DNA from: JBGSYN01 sp964412385
GTDB taxonomy: Bacteria > Pseudomonadota > Alphaproteobacteria > Geminicoccales > Geminicoccaceae
Assembly: GCA_964412385.1 (NCBI GenBank)
Contig: CAYPOV010000012.1
Location: 1-29,190, forward strand
Length of the DNA: 29,190 nucleotides
Direction: 5' to 3'
Shown one piece after another: positions 16,861 through 24,197 of this stretch. Under the pieces are notes generated by a model. That model had not been told where the DNA came from, ran no database searches, and saw only the letters and a program-made list of their open reading frames with translations. Numbering within the stretch: the stretch's first letter is position 1; each line of letters opens with the position of its first letter. The position numbers were made by a program, and so were the translations under genes.

Positions 16861-17739
16861 GTGGTTGCAACGATCGTCGGCCGCGATCGCTTGTTCGGTG
16901 CGGCGATGGCGTCGCCGGCGCTCGCCGTGATCCTCCTGGTGATCCTCTTCCCGATCCTGTTCACACTTTATACCAGCGCATTCGATTTCACCTTGATCAC
17001 GCCGAACCACGACACGTTCGTCGGTTTCGAGCACTACCGGCACGCGTTTTCGCTTCCCGAGCTTGGCAATGCGTTCAGGGTGACCCTTGCGTTCGTTCTG
17101 GCCGTGGTCATTCTGGAGTTTTTGATCGGTTTTGCCGTGGCACTGATGCTGAATGCGGTCCAGCACGGCAAACCCATCTACTACGCTATTCTGTTGTGTC
17201 CTCTGTTGATGAATCCTGTCGTCGTCGGGTTGATATGGCGGATGTTCCTTCATCCCGAGCTCGGGATCGTCAATTATCTTCTAGACGTCGTCGGTATTCC
17301 GCCAGTCAACTGGCTGGGCGATCCGCAGATGGCGTTTTGGACGATCGTCCTGGTCGATATCTGGCACCAGGTCTCCTTCATGATCGTTCTCTTGCTCGCC
17401 GGGCTTTCCGCCCTTCCACGAGAGCCCTACGAGGCGGCACGCATGGAAGGTGCCGGCACGCTCCAGTGTTTTCTTCATGTGACACTTCCGCTGATGCGGC
17501 CGGTGATCGTCGTGACTGTGCTGATCCGTTTGATCTTTGCGGTCCGCACCTATGATCTCATCTATATCATGACCCGAGGCGGCCCCGGTCAGGCGACGGA
17601 TCTTGTCAGTTATTTCATTTATCGGCAGGCCTTTGTCGGCCTCAATATCGGTCAGGCCTCGGCCATGGCCGTGTTGTTGTTGCTCGTCGTCCTAGCACTG
17701 ACAGGCTATCTGCAGCGCTACATGCGGTCATTGGCGTAA
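16861..17739 (+). CDS. Carbohydrate ABC transporter permease, MalF/UgpA-type
   Basis: A 292-residue inner-membrane permease, partner of the MalG-type subunit. Six hydrophobic segments are visible, starting with ALAVILLVILFPILFTLY. The EAA loop is EPYEAARMEGAGTLQCFLHV, and RTYDLIYIMTRGGPGQATD is the usual MalF/UgpA string before the last helix. Translation starts at GTG 16861 preceded by GAAGAGG at good distance. It ends 3 bases before the ATPase gene, indicating coupled translation. Confidence 0.93.
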   Translation: MVATIVGRDRLFGAAMASPALAVILLVILFPILFTLYTSAFDFTLITPNHDTFVGFEHYRHAFSLPELGNAFRVTLAFVLAVVILEFLIGFAVALMLNAVQHGKPIYYAILLCPLLMNPVVVGLIWRMFLHPELGIVNYLLDVVGIPPVNWLGDPQMAFWTIVLVDIWHQVSFMIVLLLAGLSALPREPYEAARMEGAGTLQCFLHVTLPLMRPVIVVTVLIRLIFAVRTYDLIYIMTRGGPGQATDLVSYFIYRQAFVGLNIGQASAMAVLLLLVVLALTGYLQRYMRSLA

Positions 17740-17742
17740 TTC

Positions 17743-18831
17743 ATGCCCGACATTCGCCTGGACCGTGTCTCCAAGGTCTTTCCCGGCGGTGTTCAGGCCG
17801 TGCAGGAGATCGACCTCACCGTCAAGGACGGCGAGTTCATGATTTTTCTGGGTCCTTCCGGCTGCGGGAAATCGACAACCTTGCGCATGATCGCAGGACT
17901 CGAAACGATCTCCGAGGGAAACCTCTATTTCGGCGAGCAGCGCATGAACGAGGTCGATCCCAAAGATCGGGATTTGGCCTTTGTCTTCCAGAATTACGCG
18001 CTTTTTCCGCATATGACGGTGCGCGGCAATCTCGGCTTCGGCATGAAGCTCAGAAAAGTCGAACGCGACGAGCTTGCTCGGCGGCTGGCCGAGGTCTCGG
18101 GCTTGCTGGGTATCGATGGACTGCTCGATCGCAAGCCCTCGGAGCTTTCAGGGGGCCAACGCCAAAGGGTGGCTCTGGGGCGGGCACTACTCCGCGATCC
18201 CCATGCCTTCCTGCTCGACGAGCCGCTGTCCAATCTCGATGCCAAGCTTCGCTCGAGCATGCGCACGGAGCTGATCAAGCTGCATCGACGCATTGGCCGG
18301 ACCATCATTCATGTGACCCATGATCAAGTCGAGGCGATGACCATGGGCGAGCGGATCTGCATCATGAATGAGGGCCGAATTGTCCAGGTTGGACCGCCGA
18401 TTGACGTCTATCGTAGGCCCGCCGACACCTTCGTCGCCGGTTTCTTGGCGAACCCGCCGATGAACTTGCTCGACGCCTTGGTCACAACCGAGGGGCTTCG
18501 CCTCGAAGGCAATGGTGTTCAGATTCCCGTTGCGCTTGATGAGGCACTCGGGCCGTTTCGCAATCGCCGTTTGATCATGGGCATCCGACCTGAGGATCTT
18601 TATACCCGACCGTTCGAGGGCGGTGTGACTGTCGACGTCGAAACCGTCGCCCTCGAAGCGCTCGGCCCTGAGGTGATCCTCATCGGCAGGCTTCCCGGCA
18701 GTGGTATTGAGCTAGCGGCGCGCTTGGACCGGGATTTCCAGACGGCGATCGGCGTATCCCAGCGTCTTTATCTCGATGCGAGCAGGCTGCACCTATTCGA
18801 TCCCATGACGACGAAGCGCATCGAGGCTTGA
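17743..18831 (+). CDS. Sugar ABC transporter ATP-binding protein, MalK/UgpC-type
   Basis: A 362-residue ATPase energising the importer encoded just upstream. All nucleotide-binding motifs are intact: Walker A GPSGCGKST (about 39-47), Q loop VFQNYALFPHMTV, signature LSGGQRQRVALGRAL, Walker B AFLLDEPLSNLDAKLR, and H loop HVTHDQVEAMT. After about residue 235 comes the MalK-type regulatory/TOBE domain (MGIRPEDLYTRP, VALEALGPEVILIGRLPG). ATPases of this class can serve several CUT1 importers, but position makes it dedicated here. It ends 34 bases from the convergent MACPF gene, with no convincing terminator between them. Confidence 0.95.
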   Translation: MPDIRLDRVSKVFPGGVQAVQEIDLTVKDGEFMIFLGPSGCGKSTTLRMIAGLETISEGNLYFGEQRMNEVDPKDRDLAFVFQNYALFPHMTVRGNLGFGMKLRKVERDELARRLAEVSGLLGIDGLLDRKPSELSGGQRQRVALGRALLRDPHAFLLDEPLSNLDAKLRSSMRTELIKLHRRIGRTIIHVTHDQVEAMTMGERICIMNEGRIVQVGPPIDVYRRPADTFVAGFLANPPMNLLDALVTTEGLRLEGNGVQIPVALDEALGPFRNRRLIMGIRPEDLYTRPFEGGVTVDVETVALEALGPEVILIGRLPGSGIELAARLDRDFQTAIGVSQRLYLDASRLHLFDPMTTKRIEA

Positions 18832-18865
18832 GCCGAAACGAATGGGATCTGATCGGCCCAGTACA

Positions 18866-21800
18866 CTAACCATCTTTGTCGAGGTTCGGCACAGTACCGA
18901 ATTCCCAGACCGTGAGACGATACTTTGCATTATCGCCGCCAATTTGCAGGTCGCCAGTAAACGATGTCGGAGCCCCCGCTTTGACGTCTCGCAAAGAGAA
19001 CATGTGCGCTTTCGGAAAGTTACGCGGCAGGGTGACGCCCATACTACCGTTTATGTCGATGTGACCAAATAAATAGATGTGGCCATTGCGACCCCAAGTT
19101 TCCGATAGTTCTGGACCGCAAGCCCGGAATCCGCTGTAGCTAGGGAAACGGTGGAAGGGAAATTTCCCGCCCTCGACCCAATAATCAATTCCCCAACCGT
19201 TTTCATTACCGTTGTTGAAGGCCACGGGGATCGGTGTAGCATTTGGGATCGGGTTGCCAGCGTGGTCGGTAAACCACGCTTCCAGCCGGCCACCATAGTA
19301 GTCGCTCGGGAGCGGTACTAAGCGCGTGATCGTGAGGGCATCCAACTCGACGCACACATAGCGGGGTTCGACCACATTCAATTGCTCCGGATCCGATGTG
19401 AATTCGACGACACCATGCTCCGCGAAATAGTCGAGCGTAGCCTTGCGGAATAGGTGCTGCTTAATCCCAATATTGGGATCGTTCGGGAAAAAAATCGGCG
19501 ACAGCAGCTCAAAAATCGGCCGGAAGGTGACGTCGATCGGCATCGGTTCACCTTTGACCGTCTTCACCCATTCGCTATAGACGTCGCTGAGTTCGCCGCC
19601 GATGCCCCACTTCTCATAGCTCGTGCCTTCAATGCTGTTTTCGTCCGTGCGGCCGGAGCCGGTTTCGTTCTTATAGGAACCACCAATACTAACTTTCTTG
19701 ATCGTTCCCGAAGCTTCTATGCTGAGCCCGTCTTTTTCTTCCGACGCCGCCTGATAGGTATATTTGTCGACCGTCGTTCGTGCGAAGAATCGCCCGCCAT
19801 AAACAATTCTTTCCGAATAATGCGTGCCGAAAGCCTCGATGATATTGTCAATCTCATCTCGATCCTCCTCGGCGATTGACATTTGTTCGATCGCCTGGCG
19901 GAAGGCGGGATCCAAGAGTTGGCGGAAATAATCCGCGCCGTCGGCCCAGCGCAGATCGAGCTGATACTCGGGTCCGCTCACCTGGCAGTGGTCCAAGACA
20001 TACATGTGCTCGCTGCCGAGCCCGCTATCTCGGGCCTCTTCGTGTGACTTGCTAAGGGAGAAGGAGGCTATTCCTGGAACGCCGACACTTGCGCCATAGG
20101 ATTGTGCAGAAAAATCGTGAAGCTGCTCATAGGATTTGATCAGTGTACTCTCACCCTCACAGCGGGTGGAGAGACCTTGCTCGTTCAAGGGGGAGACACC
20201 GAAGATTTTTTTCGTCACCGCCTGAACGGCGCGGCCGTCAGCATCCTCATAGAAGAATGAGAACAGCGGATTGGCACTGACGATGCCGGCGCTGGTGTCA
20301 CCGAAGTTCAGCGGATCGGTGCGCAAGAGATCGTAGCCCCGCCCGAGCCAACTAAAATTTTTGGGTGCCCAGTTTGAGCCGTCGAACTCGCCGCTGCGGA
20401 AAGGCTCGGTTGAAGGATCCATATCGCTGAAATGCTGCGGCAACGGATACCACCGTTGCCCCGGATCGGTCCCGCCGTAACACCAGTCCCGCGCCAGTTG
20501 GATGCTGCCATCGTCCTTGCGTTGCGCATTAAATCCGCCATAGCCGCGATAGGCAACGCCATTCGAATCTCGCCAGGTACTTCCGCTCTTGCCGCAGACC
20601 CATTGTTGGCCATAGCGGCTGCCCCAATTGCCGAATGCATCCACAGCATCAGCACAGCCTTCGAAATAGGCCGGCGCGCCATCCATCCTATCGCCGGCGC
20701 TGAGCGATCCCTGGATCGTGCCGTCACCCTGATCGACGATGGTCAGATATTTCACAGCGCCGACCAGATTCTGGTTGCTTTCTGTTGCCGGTCTTGGGGT
20801 TTCGATCCAAATGCCGGAGAACCCCGCCGTTCGCCGCAGTGAGGAAACATCGAAGCTCGCGTTTCTCGCCTTGGTGACCCGATATCGCCCATATTCACTG
20901 GCTGCTGTCGGTGCATCGGGGCGCTCGAAGATCAAGAGTTCTCCGGGCGCAAAGCGGAACACTGCGGTCGTGGCCTTATCGATCCTCCCGTTTTCCATAG
21001 GGCGCTTGCTGCCGAACTCATCGAACTTCAACACGTCGATCGCGCGGCTGCTGTCGTTTCTGATCTGGACAGTGCGCAACGTTGTGTCATCGGGATCGAG
21101 CTTGGCCTCGCTGAGATCGTCCACCGCCTCACCAGCATAGTTGATTTCCACGTCGGTGGCGTCTTCGTCCACCATCCCTTGCCAAAACCTTGAACCGGCA
21201 ACGGCGCTTGGTTTGCCGGCCACAGCATAGAGCTGACTGCCGGAATAAAGGTTGACGGTTTGGGGCTCGGCCAAAGGCGCCATGGACTGGACAAAACGTG
21301 GCTGACCGTAAGCATCGAGTGAGAAGATTTCTGCGGGTTTGCAAGCGCGGTTGTGCAGCGTGACATCGACCCTCCTTGGCACGCCGATATCAAGCACCTG
21401 GTTCATCTCTTGCGAGATCTCGGTGATACTTAAAATATCGTCCGCCGATAAATCCCCGATACCATCGATTTCTATAGCACCAGGCACGACAAAAATCTTA
21501 TGCCCGACCCTGGTAATAACGCGCATGAAATTACCGGGCTGGACAGTGCGGAGACCGGCTACGCTATCGTCAGTTTCGACCAGGAAGTAGGTCGAGGGTT
21601 CCGTGCCCGAGTTATAGGCGATGAAGCCCGCAATATCGGGCCTCGATTGCATGGCTGGCGCGAGATTCTGGATAAAGCCCACCGCCGATTCCGCGATGTC
21701 TTCGGGCAGAATGGAGAGGTCAGTCTGCTTCGATAGCGAAACCTGTTCAATCTCGTCTTCATGGTCGATCACGATGGCCTGATCCTCGGCATCAGTCACC

Positions 21801-22636
21801 ACATAGGGCTCTAGACGGAACCGAGACTCGTCGGCGGTGATCAGGTCGAGCTCGCTTCCGATGGCGGCTCTGATGACTGATTGGATGCCACTCTCGACCA
21901 GGGCGATACGCAAGACGCTGGTGTCGCGTACCTCATCGACCTGGATTGAAACCTCCGATAGGTTGATGATTTCCAGCTCGATCAGTTCGGCATCCGGTGC
22001 GAGAAAGCTCGACAGTTGCAGACGCTGTTCAGCGTCGAACCCGACCGGCCGATGCAACCGGAACGACGAATCGAGGGTGGCCACAACAACATCATCCTGA
22101 GGATTGACCTGGACCTCGCCGGTTTCGTCCGACGCGATATCGGCCAACTCTTCGAACAGGCTAGGCGGTTCGGCATCGGGGTGAGCGGCTGCTTGGGCAG
22201 GCAAGGCTTTGAAGACGCGAACGACGCGATCAAGATCGTTCTCAATTATCAGGACCACGCTCTGGTCATGCCGGGGATCGGGAATCTCGATTTCAGGTCC
22301 GACCGCTTTTTCGCTGAACGTGAGCACATAATAGGGATCAGCCCCGGGCACATCTGCCTGCACAGCAGCGACCTTGTCGCCTGGCTGGGCGCCGGTGAAT
22401 GGAATGCTCTCGCCGGCATTCAGTTGCACGCCCGCGTCGACGAGTTCCCCTTCCTCGCCGTTGGTCCAAAGGTCGATCGGGATTTCGCCTGTATAGACGA
22501 ACGTCACATTGATGCCGGACGGATCGATTTGGGCAGGTTCGAGCGTGTCTGCCTGCAGACGAGCTCCCAGCAGGAGGACCGTGAGAGAAACTAGGAGAGC
22601 CGGGAAGGAAGCGAAATAAAGCCTGTCGCGTTGCAT
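18866..22636 (-). CDS. Secreted MACPF (perforin-like) domain protein with N-terminal beta-repeat units
   Basis: A 1256-residue exported protein. Residues 1-29 form a Sec signal peptide with no lipobox. About 40-600 hold six degenerate beta-rich units, starting near 41, 126, 217, 334, 421 and 519, each with an N-x-S/T-x-x-P/A-I/V-like opening and a later PG turn; they recall VHL-beta-like domains. Residues 605-760 form a spacer with cysteines at 661, 681 and 719. The MACPF domain spans about 765-1075: LGRGYDLLRTDP at its start, the signature IIEAFGTHYSERIVYGGRFF (932-951) with its double glycine, glycine-rich amphipathic strands (970-1000), and EWVKTVKGEPMPIDVTFRPI near the end. The C-terminal 180 residues are beta-rich and unassigned. 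Known MACPF proteins form or derive from membrane pores; here target and role are unknown. It starts two bases after the small secreted gene upstream. Confidence 0.88.
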   Translation of the reverse strand: MQRDRLYFASFPALLVSLTVLLLGARLQADTLEPAQIDPSGINVTFVYTGEIPIDLWTNGEEGELVDAGVQLNAGESIPFTGAQPGDKVAAVQADVPGADPYYVLTFSEKAVGPEIEIPDPRHDQSVVLIIENDLDRVVRVFKALPAQAAAHPDAEPPSLFEELADIASDETGEVQVNPQDDVVVATLDSSFRLHRPVGFDAEQRLQLSSFLAPDAELIELEIINLSEVSIQVDEVRDTSVLRIALVESGIQSVIRAAIGSELDLITADESRFRLEPYVVTDAEDQAIVIDHEDEIEQVSLSKQTDLSILPEDIAESAVGFIQNLAPAMQSRPDIAGFIAYNSGTEPSTYFLVETDDSVAGLRTVQPGNFMRVITRVGHKIFVVPGAIEIDGIGDLSADDILSITEISQEMNQVLDIGVPRRVDVTLHNRACKPAEIFSLDAYGQPRFVQSMAPLAEPQTVNLYSGSQLYAVAGKPSAVAGSRFWQGMVDEDATDVEINYAGEAVDDLSEAKLDPDDTTLRTVQIRNDSSRAIDVLKFDEFGSKRPMENGRIDKATTAVFRFAPGELLIFERPDAPTAASEYGRYRVTKARNASFDVSSLRRTAGFSGIWIETPRPATESNQNLVGAVKYLTIVDQGDGTIQGSLSAGDRMDGAPAYFEGCADAVDAFGNWGSRYGQQWVCGKSGSTWRDSNGVAYRGYGGFNAQRKDDGSIQLARDWCYGGTDPGQRWYPLPQHFSDMDPSTEPFRSGEFDGSNWAPKNFSWLGRGYDLLRTDPLNFGDTSAGIVSANPLFSFFYEDADGRAVQAVTKKIFGVSPLNEQGLSTRCEGESTLIKSYEQLHDFSAQSYGASVGVPGIASFSLSKSHEEARDSGLGSEHMYVLDHCQVSGPEYQLDLRWADGADYFRQLLDPAFRQAIEQMSIAEEDRDEIDNIIEAFGTHYSERIVYGGRFFARTTVDKYTYQAASEEKDGLSIEASGTIKKVSIGGSYKNETGSGRTDENSIEGTSYEKWGIGGELSDVYSEWVKTVKGEPMPIDVTFRPIFELLSPIFFPNDPNIGIKQHLFRKATLDYFAEHGVVEFTSDPEQLNVVEPRYVCVELDALTITRLVPLPSDYYGGRLEAWFTDHAGNPIPNATPIPVAFNNGNENGWGIDYWVEGGKFPFHRFPSYSGFRACGPELSETWGRNGHIYLFGHIDINGSMGVTLPRNFPKAHMFSLRDVKAGAPTSFTGDLQIGGDNAKYRLTVWEFGTVPNLDKDG

Positions 22637-22638
22637 GA

Positions 22639-22977
22639 CTAATGGCCCGTCGATGGCTGATTCTTCCGTCGTTGCTCTTCACGTCGTGCCGCCAACGATG
22701 CACGTACTTCCTCTGAAGGCACAGGGCGAGAAGTGTGGGAGCGCCCAGCAACTTCCGCCGCCTCGGCAGAGGTCGAGGATACCTGTCTTTCAGTCACTTC
22801 TTCCTCCGATCCCTCCGAGTCGCTTACAGGCTCTACCCGGGTTACAAGGGAGCCGAGGATAACCGGCTTCCGTGGCAATTTCTTCTTCTCTTTAGAGCCA
22901 AAGGCCCCTGCATCGGCGGGTTGGCTGATGAATGTCGCTAATAAGACGACCATCACGACCAAAAAAATGTGTTTCAT
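22639..22977 (-). CDS. Small secreted charged protein, probable partner of the MACPF protein
   Basis: A 112-residue protein of no recognised family. A clear signal peptide covers about residues 1-23 (HIFLVVMVVLLATFISQPADA, cleavage after ADA likely). The mature part is small, highly charged and low in hydrophobic residues: a basic start GAFGSKEKKKLPRKP, a short strand-like PVILGSLVTRVEPV, an acidic serine/glutamate stretch (about 52-75) and a basic tail EEVRASLAARREEQRRK. It is probably largely disordered or partly helical. GAAGGG lies about seven bases before the ATG. Its stop is two bases from the MACPF start, and that gene has no obvious ribosome site of its own, so translation is probably coupled. 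A role as chaperone, regulator or co-toxin is speculation from position. Confidence 0.75.
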   Translation of the reverse strand: MKHIFLVVMVVLLATFISQPADAGAFGSKEKKKLPRKPVILGSLVTRVEPVSDSEGSEEEVTERQVSSTSAEAAEVAGRSHTSRPVPSEEVRASLAARREEQRRKNQPSTGH

Positions 22978-23084
22978 TATTTGCCCTTCACGTTCCCCGT
23001 CGGGCAGGTGCGCTTACTGAAGAGGAAATGTAAACCTTAAAAATCCACAGAACGCATCTTTAGCCGCGAATTCGGTGGCATTCC

Positions 23085-23249
23085 TCAGAAACTGCGTCCG
23101 GTGCGCCGATAGCTCCTTGGTTTTTGGGCGGTCTTCCACTCGCGCCTTAAAACAACAGATACGCAGCCCATCCCAGCGGCGACGACGACAAGAAACCAAA
23201 GAAAGATGGAGAATCCGATTTCGGACAAGTTGTTGCAGGTGTTATCCAA
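23085..23249 (-). CDS. Possible 54-residue single-pass membrane protein overlapping the end of ygfZ
   Basis: From TTG 23247-23249 to TGA 23085-23087 a 54-codon frame overlaps the last eight bases of ygfZ. It encodes a short polar start, a strongly hydrophobic segment (IGFSIFLWFLVVVAAGMGCV), then a basic tail beginning LRREWKTAQKP, the layout of a small inner-membrane protein with cytoplasmic C-terminus. Against it: the start is TTG with no good Shine-Dalgarno sequence, and I know no family match. It would fill most of an otherwise empty 264-base gap (22978-23241). The remaining 107 bases (22978-23084) should hold the promoter of the MACPF unit; they are AT-richer but show no clear -35/-10 pair. 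Confidence 0.38.
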   Translation of the reverse strand: MDNTCNNLSEIGFSIFLWFLVVVAAGMGCVSVVLRREWKTAQKPRSYRRTGRSF

Positions 23250-24117
23250 CTTTTCGGTCTAGACACCGGAGCCTTGCGTTTCCTACGCCGAACCAGGGCA
23301 TGGGTGCGTCGAAATCAAGATATTCGAGGCGCATCAATGCGAGGCCGCGTCCGTTTTGAGCGTTTCGCAGCTCACCGACTTCGCGCTCGGCGTTTTTGAC
23401 AGGTGTACCGCTTTCAGGTGCGGGCCCCTCGATCTCGACGGGCAAGAGCTGTTTCTTGACGAGCCCTCGATATTTCATTCGCGCCGTAATCTCCTGGCCG
23501 ACATAGCAACCTTTCTGGAAATCGACGCCGTCGAGCTCCTCGAAATTGTTTTCGAGCAGAAGCGATTTTTGCGGCAAGAAATCGGGTTCGCCTTCGCCAA
23601 TTCCGAGCGTCATACGATGCGCATCAAAGGTTCCCGGATCCAGATCCGCAAATCCCTCGAAGAGATTGCTGCCCGCGCGCAGCACGGCACGTGCCCCCAT
23701 CACTCGATGGCGAGGGTCGACGGCAACGACGCCATCATCGACGGTTCGTGCAAGGCCGCGCATTTCGGGCAATGACAAACTATCCAATACGCCGTCACCG
23801 ATGGCGACATGGATGGCATAATCGTGGCTCGCATCCTCGATATCGCACTTGGTGCGCAAACGGTACATCATCAGCCGCTGCCTAACCGCGGCATGGTGGT
23901 GATCCTGGACATCCAAAAAGATGGTCGCCCCGTCATCGAATAGGAATATATGGAAGTGATACTTTCCTTGCGGCGTCATGTGTGCTGCATAGAGGGCCCG
24001 TTCAGGAGAGAGCTTGTTGACATCATTGCTGATCAGCCCCTGCAGGAAGTCGCGCGCCTCAGCCCCGGTGATGGCCAAAACCTTACGATCGATCCGCTGC
24101 AAATGAGCCAATTGCAT
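23242..24117 (-). CDS. ygfZ: YgfZ/GcvT-like folate-binding protein (iron-sulfur cluster assembly/repair)
   Basis: A protein of about 291 residues related to the GcvT aminomethyltransferase fold and to E. coli YgfZ, which supports assembly or repair of Fe-S enzymes and tRNA-thiolation enzymes using tetrahydrofolate. The diagnostic motif KGCYVGQE, with its essential Cys, lies in DFQKGCYVGQEITARMKYRG. The N-terminal RKVLAITGAEARDFLQGLIS and MTPQGKYHFHIFLF segments are also typical. ATG 24115-24117 is preferred over the upstream GTG 24127-24129, because GGAG stands six bases before it. The gene is divergent from the GH15 gene with about 80 bases between the chosen starts. Confidence 0.92.
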   Translation of the reverse strand: MQLAHLQRIDRKVLAITGAEARDFLQGLISNDVNKLSPERALYAAHMTPQGKYHFHIFLFDDGATIFLDVQDHHHAAVRQRLMMYRLRTKCDIEDASHDYAIHVAIGDGVLDSLSLPEMRGLARTVDDGVVAVDPRHRVMGARAVLRAGSNLFEGFADLDPGTFDAHRMTLGIGEGEPDFLPQKSLLLENNFEELDGVDFQKGCYVGQEITARMKYRGLVKKQLLPVEIEGPAPESGTPVKNAEREVGELRNAQNGRGLALMRLEYLDFDAPMPWFGVGNARLRCLDRKVG

Positions 24118-24197
24118 TCCTGTCTCCACCCAGAAAGTTATGCCACATCCTTGCCAACCGGCAGGTGGTTCTTGCTGAACGCGAGCGCAAGCCGAGA

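Noticed and set aside
16504..17253. A 249-codon minus-strand frame opposite the binding-protein and permease genes
   Set aside because: The product is charged and repetitive; both plus-strand genes are well-supported family members.
18832..18865. Possible terminator between the ABC ATPase and MACPF genes
   Set aside because: GATC repeats and GGG/CCC give only a poor stem and there is no T-run.
23014..23199. A 61-codon minus-strand frame in the gap after ygfZ
   Set aside because: Arg/Cys-rich with no coherent segment; the overlapping frame with a membrane helix is more protein-like.
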